Shown piece after piece: positions 27,838-38,612 of a stretch of DNA of 64,000 nucleotides (its first letter is position 1; each line of letters opens with the position of its first letter). The position numbers were made by a program, and so were the translations under genes. This DNA comes from Halomonas sp. LR3S48 (lineage in GTDB: Bacteria; Pseudomonadota; Gammaproteobacteria; Pseudomonadales; Halomonadaceae), in contig NZ_CP107009.1 in NCBI RefSeq assembly GCF_025725665.1, positions 3,534,001-3,598,000 on the forward strand, in the 5' to 3' direction. Under the pieces are notes generated by a model. The model did no database searches. It was not told where the DNA came from and saw nothing but the letters and a program-made list of their open reading frames with translations.

Positions 27838-28679
27838 TGACCTCGCGCCAACTCTCCAAGCTCACCGCGCGCCTCGGCTTCTGGCTACTGGTGGCCTTCG
27901 TAGTGGTAGTGGCGGTATTCCCGTTCTATTACGCCATCAAGACCTCATTCACCCCGTCGAGCGAGCTGTTCCGGGTCGAGCTTTGGCCAACGCAGGCGAC
28001 GCTCGCCAACTATCTGCAGATCTTCTCCCAGCGCAGCTTCCTGCAGGCGATCTTCAATTCGGTGGTAGTCGCCACCAGCGTGGTGTTCATCGCCCTGCTG
28101 CTCGGCATCACCGCGTCATACGCTCTGGGCCGGGTACGTTTCCGCGGTCGCGCCACGGTGCTGCTGGTGATCCTCGGCGTCTCCATGTTCCCCCAGGTGG
28201 CGGTCCTGTCGGGGCTGTTCGAGGTGATCCGGGCGCTCAACCTCTACAACAACCCGGGCGGGCTGATCCTGAGCTATACCATCTTCACCCTGCCCTTCAC
28301 CGTATGGGTGCTGACCACCTTCATGCGCCAGTTGCCCATGGAGCTCGAAGAGGCCGCCATCATGGATGGCGCCACGCCCTGGGTCACCATCACCAAGGTG
28401 TTCCTGCCGCTGATGTGGCCCGCCATGGCCACCACCGGACTGCTCGCCTTCATCGCCGCCTGGAACGAATTCCTCTTCGCTCTTACCTTCACCCTGACCG
28501 ACAGCCAGCGCACGGTGCCGGTGGCCATCGCCCTGCTCTCCGGGGGCAGCGCTTACGAGCTGCCCTGGGGGCCGATCATGGCCGCCTCGGTGGTGGTCAC
28601 GGTGCCGCTGGTGGTGCTGGTGATCATCTTCCAGCGACGCATCGTCTCGGGACTGACGGCCGGCGCGGTGAAGGGATGA
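27837..28679 (+). CDS. Sugar ABC transporter permease (MalG-like)
   Basis: This 280-residue inner-membrane protein has six predicted helices and the EAA loop LEEAAIMDGATPWVTITKVFLPLM. It is the second half of the sugar channel. The ATG at 27837 overlaps the stop of the first permease, and GGGAGGTGAG upstream supports it; an in-frame GTG one codon earlier is also possible. The Sinorhizobium AglG is about 100 residues longer, so this protein is closer in size to ThuG. Confidence 0.85.
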
Positions 28680-28697
28680 ACCTGGCAGGTTGAACCC

Positions 28698-28731
28698 GGT
28701 GCGAGCAGCACTGTCCACGACGGCTCGCACC
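28698..28731 (+). repeat. Intercistronic hairpin before the alpha-glucosidase gene
   Basis: GGTGCGAGC and GCTCGCACC form a perfect 9-bp stem around a 16-base loop. The direct repeat CACCTGACGA follows at 28729-28738 and 28744-28753. It sits in the only wide gap within the operon and may stabilise the upstream transporter mRNA or reduce read-through. Confidence 0.35.
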
Positions 28732-28788
28732 TGACGACCACGCACCTGACGAACCATGCGCCCATCGAGGCTTGACCAAGGGAAACTC

Positions 28789-30399
28789 ATGCAAGACAAC
28801 ACTTTCTGGTGGCGCGGCGGCGTCATCTACCAGATCTATCCGCGCAGCTTCATGGACAGCAGCGGCGACGGCGTCGGTGACCTGCCGGGCGTCACCGAAC
28901 GGCTCGACTATGTCGCCTCGCTGGGCGTGGACGGTATCTGGCTATCGCCCTTCTTCACCTCGCCGATGCGTGACTTCGGCTATGACATCAGCGACTACCG
29001 CGACGTCGACCCGCTGTTCGGCACCCTCGGCGACTTCAAGACACTGCTGGAGCGGGCCCATGCGCTCGGCCTCAAGGTGATCATCGACCAGGTGATCAGC
29101 CATACCTCGGACCAGCATCCCTGGTTCCAGGAGAGCCGCATGAACCGCAGCAATCCACGGGCCGACTGGTACGTATGGGCCGACCCCAACCCGGACGGCA
29201 CGCCGCCCAACAACTGGCTGTCGATCTTCGGCGGACCGGCATGGACTTTCGACAGCCGGCGCCAGCAGTACTACCTGCACAACTTCCTGTCGAGCCAGCC
29301 GGACCTCAACTTCCATAATCCCGAAGTGCGCACTGCCCAGCTCGACAACATGCGCTTCTGGCTTGAGATGGGCGTCGACGGCTTCCGCCTCGACACGGTC
29401 AACTTCTATTTTCATGACCAGCACCTGCGCAGCAATCCGGCACTGACCATCGACGCCACTCGCACCCTGGGCGCGCCCAAGGAGAATCCCTACACCTGGC
29501 AGCGCCATGTGTACGACATCAGCCGACCCGAGAACGTCGAGTTTCTGCGCGAGCTGCGCGCCCTGATGGATGAGTACCCCGGCACAACCACGGTGGGCGA
29601 GATCGGCGACGACACTCCTCTCGAGCGCATGGCCGAGTACACCTCCGGCGGCGACAAGCTGCACATGGCCTATACCTTCGACCTGCTCAACTCGCCGCGC
29701 TCGCCGGCGTACATTCGTGGCGTGCTGCAGAGTTTCCAGCAGTTCGCCGGCGATGCCTGGCCGTGCTGGGCGCTGTCCAATCACGATGTGGTGCGCAGCG
29801 CCACGCGCTGGGGCAGCGAGGAGTGCGCCTTCGCTTACCCCCGGGTGGCGCTGGCCCTGCTGTTCTCCCTGCGCGGCAGCGTGTGCCTCTATCAGGGCGA
29901 GGAGCTCGGCCTGCCCGAAGCGGACGTTCCCTTCGAGCGCATTCAGGACCCTTACGGCCTGCCGCTGTGGCCCGACTTCAAGGGTCGCGATGGCTGTCGC
30001 ACGCCGATGCCCTGGGACGATACGCCGCTGGCCGGCTTCTCGCCCATCGAGCCCTGGTTGCCGGTGGCCGAGCCACATCTGCCTTTGTCGGTGGCACGCC
30101 AGCAGGACGACCCCGAGTCGATGCTCAATGCCACCCGCCGCCTGCTGCGCTTCCGCAACCAGCATCCGGCGCTGTTCGACGGTGACATGACCCTGGTCGA
30201 GCTGGGCGAAGCGCTGGTTGCGTTTACCCGCCAACGGGGCAGCGACAAGCTGCTGTGCGTCTTCAACCTCACCGGCCAACCCCAGACCGCCAGGCTGCCT
30301 GAGGTACGTGAGGCGTTGCAGCAACACGGCTTCCAGTACGAGGTCAGCGGCGGCACGCTGCATCTGCCGCCCTACCAGGCGGCCTACTTCCGCCTCTAG
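28789..30399 (+). CDS. aglA: GH13 alpha-glucosidase
   Basis: This 536-residue cytoplasmic enzyme hydrolyses or transfers alpha-glucosyl units. The nucleophile is Asp202 (GFRLDTVNF), the acid/base Glu271 (TVGEIGDD) and the transition-state stabiliser Asp333 (SNHDVVRS). All three positions equal those known for the Halomonas sp. H11 alpha-glucosidase, a GH13_23 enzyme used for alpha-glucosylation. The N-terminus MQDNTFWWRGGVIYQIYPRS also matches that type. The start at 28789 is preferred to an upstream ATG because it gives this N-terminus and follows AAGGGAAA. In the operon it would split the imported alpha-glucoside. No signal peptide is present. Confidence 0.92.
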   Translation: MQDNTFWWRGGVIYQIYPRSFMDSSGDGVGDLPGVTERLDYVASLGVDGIWLSPFFTSPMRDFGYDISDYRDVDPLFGTLGDFKTLLERAHALGLKVIIDQVISHTSDQHPWFQESRMNRSNPRADWYVWADPNPDGTPPNNWLSIFGGPAWTFDSRRQQYYLHNFLSSQPDLNFHNPEVRTAQLDNMRFWLEMGVDGFRLDTVNFYFHDQHLRSNPALTIDATRTLGAPKENPYTWQRHVYDISRPENVEFLRELRALMDEYPGTTTVGEIGDDTPLERMAEYTSGGDKLHMAYTFDLLNSPRSPAYIRGVLQSFQQFAGDAWPCWALSNHDVVRSATRWGSEECAFAYPRVALALLFSLRGSVCLYQGEELGLPEADVPFERIQDPYGLPLWPDFKGRDGCRTPMPWDDTPLAGFSPIEPWLPVAEPHLPLSVARQQDDPESMLNATRRLLRFRNQHPALFDGDMTLVELGEALVAFTRQRGSDKLLCVFNLTGQPQTARLPEVREALQQHGFQYEVSGGTLHLPPYQAAYFRL

Positions 30400-30459
30400 G
30401 CTTCGTTTCGAGAACTCTGCACAACAACGACCGGCCGCGAACGGCCGAGGATGGGTCAA

Positions 30460-31566
<1,107 letters not shown>

Positions 31567-31602
31567 CGCAGCGGCAACATGGTTAAAATGGTGGCAGGGC
31601 TG

Positions 31603-31620
31603 TCCCGGCCACGGCCGGGG
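31603..31620 (+). terminator. Palindromic hairpin between the ABC ATPase and lacI-type genes
   Basis: CCCGGCC and GGCCGGG form a 7-bp stem around two bases, 37 bp after the ATPase stop. No T-run follows, so termination here would be weak. Confidence 0.3.
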
Positions 31621-31661
31621 CGGTATCCTTGGAAGCGTACTCATTAGCAGGAAAATAAAAC

Positions 31662-32717
31662 GTGTCGCCACCGGCCCGCCGCATCACACTCAAGGACCTG
31701 GCCCGTGAGCTCGGCGTCTCCACCGCCACCGTCTCCAATGCCTTCAACCGGCCGGACCAGCTCTCGCCCAAGCTGCGAGAACGCATCCTCGCCGAGGCCA
31801 AGCGATTGGGCTACCGCGGTCCCGACGCCAAGGCCCGCAGCCTGCGCACCGGGCGCTCGCGTATCATCGCGGTGATCCTGGCCGAAAGCCTCACCTATAG
31901 CCTCAACGATGCCGTCTCCAGCGAGTTCCTCTCGGGCGTTACCGAGGTGCTCGACACCCAGGGCCATACCCTGCTGCTGCTCTCCGCACGCCAGACCAAG
32001 TGTCAACTGGTCGACTCGGCGAGCATGGCCGACGGCTTCATCGTCTACGGCCTGATGCCCTCCGACGAGCTGTTCGACTCACTGCCGCTCAACGCTTCGC
32101 TGGTGGCGGTCGACTTCAACGTGTCGGGCCACCCTTCGGTACACGTCGACAACGAACCGGCCTGTTTCGAGATCGCCGACCACGCCTTGACGGTCATGCC
32201 TCGCCAGCGCCCGGCCATCGTCAACCTGCGCCTCACGCGCGAACCTTGCAACGGCCGCATCGACCCCGAGTACACCCTGCTGCCGGCAGAACTCACCATT
32301 ACCCGCTCGCGCCTGTCCGGTTTCCATCGCGCCTTGGCCCAGCATGGTTTCGCCGCCGAGCGGGTGCCGATGTGGAACGTGGAGGAGAACACCTTCGAGG
32401 TCTGCGGCCCAGTGATCGAGGAGATCCTCGACCTGCCCGATGACGAACGCCCCGATCTGCTGCTGTGCATGTCCGACCGCATCGCCCTGACGGCGCTGAC
32501 CCTGGCCGAAAGCCGCGGCCTGCGCATTCCCGAGGATATCTGCCTGATCGGCTTCGACGGCATCGCCGAGGGCCAGTACCGCGCCCCACGCCTGACCACG
32601 GTGCGCCAGGAGAGCGGCGAGAAGGGGCGCCTGGCGGCACGCATGATCCTGGGCCTGGAGCCGGGCCATTCGCGCCTGCTGGGAACCGAGCTGATCCTGG
32701 GCGAAACCTGCTCCTGA
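31662..32717 (+). CDS. LacI-family transcriptional regulator
   Basis: This 351-residue protein has a LacI helix-turn-helix and hinge helix at the N-terminus (RITLKDLARELGVSTATVSNAFNRP) and a periplasmic-binding-protein-like effector domain. The effector domain ends with ICLIGFDGIAEGQYRAPRLTTV. It probably represses the sugar operon upstream until the sugar binds. Translation starts at GTG 31662 with GCAGGA upstream. The palindrome with central CG at 25506-25519 is its best candidate operator. Length and domain order are normal. Confidence 0.88.
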   Translation: MSPPARRITLKDLARELGVSTATVSNAFNRPDQLSPKLRERILAEAKRLGYRGPDAKARSLRTGRSRIIAVILAESLTYSLNDAVSSEFLSGVTEVLDTQGHTLLLLSARQTKCQLVDSASMADGFIVYGLMPSDELFDSLPLNASLVAVDFNVSGHPSVHVDNEPACFEIADHALTVMPRQRPAIVNLRLTREPCNGRIDPEYTLLPAELTITRSRLSGFHRALAQHGFAAERVPMWNVEENTFEVCGPVIEEILDLPDDERPDLLLCMSDRIALTALTLAESRGLRIPEDICLIGFDGIAEGQYRAPRLTTVRQESGEKGRLAARMILGLEPGHSRLLGTELILGETCS

Positions 32718-32735
32718 TCCACCCTACGGCTTCGC

Positions 32736-32752
32736 TTGCACACTGCTTGCAC
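32736..32752 (+). promoter_or_regulatory. TTGCAC direct repeat upstream of the RND adaptor gene
   Basis: TTGCAC occurs twice with an 11-base period (32736 and 32747), 86 bases before the adaptor start. A similar TGCA repeat with the same period lies before the spy-like gene, so this is a candidate BaeR-type binding site. Confidence 0.45.
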
Positions 32753-32821
32753 GCTTCGTGACCATTGGCTGCATCGCCTTGCGCGATGCTGCCTGGGCCC
32801 ACAGTCCGTCACGAGCCCTCG

Positions 32822-34075
32822 ATGCCTGCCTCCTCTCGTTTCTCCACGCCCACTCTCCTCGGCGCCTGCTCCCGCCAGCGCGGCCGCTTCACTGTCGCTG
32901 CCCTGCTCGCCACACTGATCCTGGCCGCAGCGGCGGCCGGCGCCTGGTGGTTGCTCTCGCAGCCGCCGCGCGTCGAGCGTCGTACGCCGGTGGAGACGCC
33001 GGCAGCGCTGGTCGACACGGTGCAGGCGCAGCGTCAGGCCGCCGCCCCGGAGCTGTACGGCTTCGGCCGGGTCGTCGCCGAGCGCGAGGCGCGCCTCGCC
33101 AGCCGCGTGGCCGGCGAACTGATCGAGTTCACTCCAATGGCCCTGCCCGGCAGGGTGGTGGAAGCCGGCGCCCCCCTGGCGCGGCTCGACGATGCCGACC
33201 TGCGCCTCGGCCTGCGCGATGCCGAGGCCACGCTGGCACAGGCCGAGGCGGCACTGGCCATGGAGCGCGGCGAGCAGCAGCGCGCCGAGACCGAGTACCG
33301 CAGCTTCGGCCGCGAGCTGACCGCCGAGCGCCGTGCCTTGGTATTGCGCGAGCCGCAGCTGCGCCAGGCCGAGGCGGAAGTGGAGCGGGCCCGCGCCGCC
33401 CGCGACCGGGCCCGGCTGGAGCTGGAGCGCGCCACGATCACGGCACCCTGGCGCGGCATGGTGCAGGCGAGGCTGCTGGGCGCGGGCAGCATGGTGGCCA
33501 ACGGCACCGAGATCCTCCATCTGGTCGACGTTGCGCGCTTCTGGGTGCGCGTCTCTCTGCCCGGCGAAGCGCTGGATTGGCTCAAGGTCGCCGACGACGA
33601 AGGTCCCGGCAGTGCGGTGAGCCTGTCGACACGCACCTGGCCCGGCGGAGAAGCGCGACACGGCGAAGTGATCGCCATGCTACCGGCGTTGGAAGAGCAG
33701 GGCCTCCAGGCCCAGCTGCTGGTTGCGGTCGACGACCCGCTGGGACTGGGGAACGGTGCGCCGGCCCTGCGCCTGGGCGACGTAGTACGCCTGGATTTCG
33801 ATACTCGCTCCCGCGAAGGAGTGTTCCTCCTGCCCGCTACCGCCCTGCGCCCCGGAGACATGCTCTGGGTGCTCGACGACGACGACCGCCTGCGCCGGCG
33901 CACGGTGGAGGTGGTACACCGCGGCGATACGCGCGTGCTGGTCGGCGCCGGTCTCGAGGATGGCGAGCGGGTGGTGATTTCCCAGCTCGGTCAGCCGCGC
34001 GAGGGCATGCGCCTGCGCTCGCGCATCGCCGACCGCGAGCGACCGGCCGGTGAGCGCGAGGAGAGCCGCTCATGA
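32822..34075 (+). CDS. RND efflux periplasmic adaptor (HlyD/MFP family)
   Basis: This 417-residue protein has one N-terminal membrane helix (FTVAALLATLILAAAAAGAWWLL), a barrel-sandwich domain split by a coiled coil near residues 130-210 (rich in Glu, Arg, Ala), and C-terminal beta domains. It would link the inner-membrane pump to an outer-membrane channel; no channel gene is present here. The start at 32822 (MPASSRFSTP) puts the membrane helix near residue 22; the frame is open further upstream. Its stop overlaps the pump gene start (ATGA). Confidence 0.8.
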   Translation: MPASSRFSTPTLLGACSRQRGRFTVAALLATLILAAAAAGAWWLLSQPPRVERRTPVETPAALVDTVQAQRQAAAPELYGFGRVVAEREARLASRVAGELIEFTPMALPGRVVEAGAPLARLDDADLRLGLRDAEATLAQAEAALAMERGEQQRAETEYRSFGRELTAERRALVLREPQLRQAEAEVERARAARDRARLELERATITAPWRGMVQARLLGAGSMVANGTEILHLVDVARFWVRVSLPGEALDWLKVADDEGPGSAVSLSTRTWPGGEARHGEVIAMLPALEEQGLQAQLLVAVDDPLGLGNGAPALRLGDVVRLDFDTRSREGVFLLPATALRPGDMLWVLDDDDRLRRRTVEVVHRGDTRVLVGAGLEDGERVVISQLGQPREGMRLRSRIADRERPAGEREESRS

Positions 34076-37000
34076 TGCGCCGCGGCCCCATTGCCTGGAT
34101 GGTTCACCACGGCGTCGCCCCCAATTTGCTGATGGTGCTGCTGATCGCCGGGGGCCTGCTGGCGTCGCTGGCGATCAAGAAGGAGGTCTTCCCCGAGTTC
34201 GAACTGGAGATCGTTCACGTGGCGGTCGGCTACCCCGGCGCCACGCCCGAGGAGGTCGAGCGCAGCCTGTTGCTGCCCATGGAGGCGGCCCTGGCCAACG
34301 TCGACGGCATCGACGAGATGACCGCCACCGCCAACGAGGGCGCCGGACGTGTCTCCCTGAGCCTGATCGACGGCGTCGACGTGATGCGCGCTTACCAGGA
34401 GATCCAGCAGGCGATCAATGCCATCACCAACCTGCCCGCCGCCGCCGATCCGCCGCGCTTCAGCCTCGCCGGGCGCTCGCGCAGCGTCATGAGCCTGCAG
34501 CTGCACGGCTGGGTCGACGAGCGGCTGCTGCACGACCTCGCCGAGGAGCTGCGCGCCGATCTGCAAGCCTCCCCCGGCATCTCGCGAGTCGAGCTTTCCG
34601 GCAATCGCGAGCGTGAGATCCAGGTGCTGCTCGACGCGCAGGCGATGCATCGACATGGCCTCGATCACCGCGGCCTGGCCGCGCGAATCGCCGACGAGGC
34701 GCTGGATCTCGCCAGTGGCCGGCTGGCAACAGCAGAAGGCGAGTGGCTGGTGCGCTACCAGGGGCGGCGCGACGAGGCCCGCGAATTCGCCGAGCTGCCA
34801 TTGGTCGGAACTGCCGACGGGGGCCAACTGCGCCTGGGCGACATCGCCCAGGTCGTCGACGGCTTCGCCGAAAGCGATAACGAAGTGCTGTTCAACGGCG
34901 CCCCGGCGTTGAGCCTGGAGGTCTACCAGGTCGGCAACCAGACGCCGATCGGCATTTCCGATGCGGTGCACGCCCAGCTCGAGCGGTTGCGTGCCGGCCT
35001 GCCCGAGGGGGTCAGCCTGAGCGTGTCCCAGGACAGCTCCGAGATCTACCGCGACCGTCTCGACCTGCTGCTCAAGAACGCCTGGCTGGGCCTGGCACTG
35101 GTACTGGTGCTGATGGCGCTGTTCCTCGAGGCGCGCCTGGCGTTCTGGGTCACCCTGGGCATTCCCACCGCCTTCCTCGGCGCCATGCTGTTCCTGCCGT
35201 GGCTCGGCGTGTCGATCAACATGATGTCGATGTTCGCCTTCATCATTGCGCTGGGCATCGTGGTCGACGATGCCATCATGGTCGGCGAGAACATCCACAG
35301 CTACCGCGAGCAGGGCCATTCGCTGCGCGAAGCCGCGGTGCGTGGGGCCCGCGAAATGGCGGTACCGATCAGCTTCGCCATTCTTTCAAATATCGTCGCC
35401 TTTCTACCGCTGCTGTTCCTGCCGGGCTTCCTCGGCATGATCTTCGCCGTCGTCCCGCTGGTGGTGGTCACGGTGTTCCTGGTGTCGTGGCTGGAGGCAC
35501 TGTTCATCCTGCCCGGACACCTGGCCCACCGCGCCGGCGGTCGCGAGCCGAGCCCCTGGTTCAGGCCGCTGGACCGCCTGCGCCGTGCCCTGCAGGGCGG
35601 CCTTGCCCACGTTACCCAGCGGCGTTTCGAGCCCTTCCTGCAGCGCGCCCTCGACCTGCGCCTGCTCACGGTGAGCCTGGCCATTGCCGTGCTCGCCCTG
35701 GCCATTGCCTGGAGCATGAGCGGTCGCATGGGTTTCTCGCTGATGCCGCGGGTGGAGTCGGATCGAGTCCAGGCCTCCGTGACCCTGCCGGTGGGCAGCC
35801 CGATTGCCGAAGATCGGCGCATTCGCGACCGGCTGCTCGACGCTGCCATGGCGCTCGAAGAGCGCGACGACGGCCCGCGCCTCGCCGACACCCGCGCCCA
35901 GTTGGACGGCGACCGCCTGACCGTGCGCCTGACCCTCGCGCGCGAAAGCCTCGACGCCTGGCCCCCTTCGCGAGTGGCACGGGCCTGGCGCGAGGAAGCC
36001 GGCGACATCCTGGGTGCCCAGGCGGTGCGTTTCGAGTCGGACTTCGGCGGCCCGGGCGCCGGCGCCGGGCTCACCCTGCGCCTGTCGCACCCCGACAGCC
36101 GCGCGCTGGAGGCTGCCGCCATCCGGCTCGCCGACGAGCTGGCCGAATTCGACGGCCTGACCGATATCGACAGCGGCCTGGCCGACGGCAAGCCGCAGCT
36201 CGAACTGCGGCTGTCGCCGGAGGGGCGCGCACTGGGACTCTCCGGCGCCGACCTCGCCGCCCAACTGCGCGGCCCGCTGCAGGGCGTCACGGCCATCGAG
36301 CAATTCGTCGGCCGCCATGAGATCAGTATCGCGGTTCGCCTGCCGAGCGAGGAGCGCGACAGCCTGAAGCATCTCTACCAGTTGCCGATCCGCACGCCGG
36401 AGGGCCTGGAGATACCGCTCGCGCGGATCGCCGAGATTCACCTCGGACGCGCCGCCACCACCCTGGAGCGGCTCGACGGCCGGCGCCAGATCAGCGTCAC
36501 CGCCGACACCGACAGCGACGCCCGCATCAACCAGGTGCTGGCTACCCTTCAGGCGGAGGTCTTGCCCGCCCTGCGAGCCGCCTGGCCGGGCCTCGAGCCG
36601 ACCTTGGGTGGCCGTCAGCAGGAGACCGACGATAACGTCTCGGCACTGAGCCAGGCCACCTGGCTGACACTGATCGCGCTATATGCCCTCCTGGCGATCC
36701 CGTTTCGCAGCTATCTGCAACCGCTGCTGGTACTGGCTGCGATACCTTTCGGCATCATCGGCGCCATGGCCGGACATGCGATCATGGGCTTCGGCCTCTC
36801 GGTCATCAGCCTGATGGGCATGCTGGCGCTCTCCGGCGTGGTGATCAACGACGCCCTGGTGCTGATCGACTATGCCAACCGGCGGCGGCGCGAAGGGTTC
36901 GGCCCCCGCGAGGCGATCATCGCCGCGGCGACCCGCCGTCTGCGGCCGATCCTGATGACCACCCTGACCACCTTCCTGGGGCTCGCACCGATGATCTTCG

Positions 37001-37179
37001 AGACCTCGCGCCAGGCCCGCTTCATCATCCCCATGGCCATCTCGCTGGGCTTCGGCATGCTGTTCGCCACCCTGATCCTGCTGGTGCTGGTACCCTGCCT
37101 GTATCTGATGCTGGAAGGCCTGCGCGAACGATGGGGACACCTGACCAACGCCCACTCTACCCAGGAGCCGACTCGATGA
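34072..37179 (+). CDS. RND family efflux pump (AcrB-type)
   Basis: This 1035-residue inner-membrane transporter has the twelve-helix RND layout: a first helix at 14-30, a large periplasmic loop, TM4 with the proton-relay pair in GIVVDDAIMVGENI, a second periplasmic loop, and TM10 region SGVVINDALVLIDYANRRRREG. It exports small molecules using the proton gradient. It is coupled by ATGA overlaps to the adaptor gene before it and the sensor kinase gene after it. The substrate is unknown; control by a BaeS-like kinase suggests drugs, indole-like compounds or metals. Confidence 0.88.
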   Translation: MMRRGPIAWMVHHGVAPNLLMVLLIAGGLLASLAIKKEVFPEFELEIVHVAVGYPGATPEEVERSLLLPMEAALANVDGIDEMTATANEGAGRVSLSLIDGVDVMRAYQEIQQAINAITNLPAAADPPRFSLAGRSRSVMSLQLHGWVDERLLHDLAEELRADLQASPGISRVELSGNREREIQVLLDAQAMHRHGLDHRGLAARIADEALDLASGRLATAEGEWLVRYQGRRDEAREFAELPLVGTADGGQLRLGDIAQVVDGFAESDNEVLFNGAPALSLEVYQVGNQTPIGISDAVHAQLERLRAGLPEGVSLSVSQDSSEIYRDRLDLLLKNAWLGLALVLVLMALFLEARLAFWVTLGIPTAFLGAMLFLPWLGVSINMMSMFAFIIALGIVVDDAIMVGENIHSYREQGHSLREAAVRGAREMAVPISFAILSNIVAFLPLLFLPGFLGMIFAVVPLVVVTVFLVSWLEALFILPGHLAHRAGGREPSPWFRPLDRLRRALQGGLAHVTQRRFEPFLQRALDLRLLTVSLAIAVLALAIAWSMSGRMGFSLMPRVESDRVQASVTLPVGSPIAEDRRIRDRLLDAAMALEERDDGPRLADTRAQLDGDRLTVRLTLARESLDAWPPSRVARAWREEAGDILGAQAVRFESDFGGPGAGAGLTLRLSHPDSRALEAAAIRLADELAEFDGLTDIDSGLADGKPQLELRLSPEGRALGLSGADLAAQLRGPLQGVTAIEQFVGRHEISIAVRLPSEERDSLKHLYQLPIRTPEGLEIPLARIAEIHLGRAATTLERLDGRRQISVTADTDSDARINQVLATLQAEVLPALRAAWPGLEPTLGGRQQETDDNVSALSQATWLTLIALYALLAIPFRSYLQPLLVLAAIPFGIIGAMAGHAIMGFGLSVISLMGMLALSGVVINDALVLIDYANRRRREGFGPREAIIAAATRRLRPILMTTLTTFLGLAPMIFETSRQARFIIPMAISLGFGMLFATLILLVLVPCLYLMLEGLRERWGHLTNAHSTQEPTR

Positions 37180-38600
37180 GGTCACGCTTCCCCCGCCCGC
37201 CCTTCTCGCACCTGGGCGTCAAGCTGTTTGCCATCATCCTGTCGGTCAACGTGGTGATCGCCGGACTGGTGTTCCTGTCGGTCTCGCGCAGCCTCGATCG
37301 CGGTTTCCTCGAGTACCTCGAGACCACCCAGGCCAACCGCGCCGAGACGCTGGCCGAAGGGCTGGGTCAGGAGTGGGCGCGCCGCGACGGCTGGCAGTGG
37401 CTGCGCAATTCGCCACCGGCCTGGGAGCGGCTGGTCCGCCAGCAGCTGTGGCCCGGCGAACGGCCGCCCCACGGCATCGAGCGCCGCCTGGGCGACGCCC
37501 GCGACTTCGTGCTGCACGATGCCGAAGGCCTGCCGGTGATCGGCCTGCCCCCGGACGACCGTGAAATGGCCGCCGAGCTGCACTGGCTGCCCATCGAGTA
37601 TCAGGGCCAGCGCGTCGGCACCCTCGGCTACCGCCCACCGCAGCAACTGATGGCTCGCATGGACCGCATTTTCCTGTCCCGCCAGCAGCGCAACCTGGGC
37701 ATCATCGTCGCCGCCCTGGGCCTGGCCTCGCTGCTGCTGGCCGGGGGCCTGGCCTGGTGGCTGGGGCGGCGCACGCGAAGCATGGCACTCGCCACTCGCA
37801 GCCTGATCGAAGGCGACTACAGTGCCAGGCTGTCGGAGCGCGGCCGCGACGAGCTCTCGCGCCTGGCGCGCGACTTCAACATGCTGGCCGCCACCCTGGA
37901 GGCCAGCCGCGAGGCCCGCAATCGTTGGGTTTCCGACATCGCCCATGAGCTGCGCACGCCGCTGGCGGTGCTGCGCGGCGAGATCGAGGCCATGCAGGAC
38001 GGCATTCGTCCGCTCAACCAGGATAATCTGCACTCTCTCTCGCAGGAGGTGGGTCAGCTCGAGCGCCTGGTGGCCGACCTGCGCCTGCTCTCCCAGAGCG
38101 ATGCCGGAGCGCTCGAGGTACAGCTTGCGCCGCTCGACCTGGCAGCGAGCCTCACCTCACGCCTCGAGGAAGCCGTCGGCTGGCTCGATGACTGCGGCAT
38201 GGCCCTTTCCACCTCGATACCGGGACCGGCCTGGATCCGCGGCGATGCCAGGCGCCTGCGCCAGCTATGGACCAACCTGCTCGACAACAGCTGCGCCTAC
38301 ACCGCCTCGCCGGGGCTGCTCGAGGTCCGCCTGGTCCAGGAATCGAACCGGGTACGTGTGATCTGGCAGGACAGCCCGCCGGGTGTGCCCGAAACCGCGC
38401 TTGGCCGGCTCACCGAACGGCTCTACCGGGTCGAGGGCTCGCGCAGTCGCGCCAGCGGCGGCAGCGGTCTGGGTCTCTCCATCGCGAGTGCCCTGGTCAA
38501 GAGTCACGGCGGCACCATGCAAGCCTCCCACTCCCCCCTGGGTGGGTTATGCTGGACCCTCGAGTTTCCGGCCCTGGATGCCGAAGAACGGACCCCATGA
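37176..38600 (+). CDS. baeS: Sensor histidine kinase, BaeS-like
   Basis: This 474-residue kinase has a membrane helix near 15-35, a periplasmic sensor of about 135 residues, a second helix near 170-190, a HAMP domain, the phospho-acceptor His257 in SDIAHELRTPLAVLRGE, and an ATPase domain with LWTNLLDNSCAYT (N box) and GSGLGLSIASAL (G box). The DHp sequence is of the BaeS kind, which senses envelope damage. The start overlaps the pump stop. It phosphorylates the response regulator encoded 12 bp downstream. Confidence 0.85.
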   Translation: MRSRFPRPPFSHLGVKLFAIILSVNVVIAGLVFLSVSRSLDRGFLEYLETTQANRAETLAEGLGQEWARRDGWQWLRNSPPAWERLVRQQLWPGERPPHGIERRLGDARDFVLHDAEGLPVIGLPPDDREMAAELHWLPIEYQGQRVGTLGYRPPQQLMARMDRIFLSRQQRNLGIIVAALGLASLLLAGGLAWWLGRRTRSMALATRSLIEGDYSARLSERGRDELSRLARDFNMLAATLEASREARNRWVSDIAHELRTPLAVLRGEIEAMQDGIRPLNQDNLHSLSQEVGQLERLVADLRLLSQSDAGALEVQLAPLDLAASLTSRLEEAVGWLDDCGMALSTSIPGPAWIRGDARRLRQLWTNLLDNSCAYTASPGLLEVRLVQESNRVRVIWQDSPPGVPETALGRLTERLYRVEGSRSRASGGSGLGLSIASALVKSHGGTMQASHSPLGGLCWTLEFPALDAEERTP

Positions 38601-38612
38601 GGAAAGGCGCCC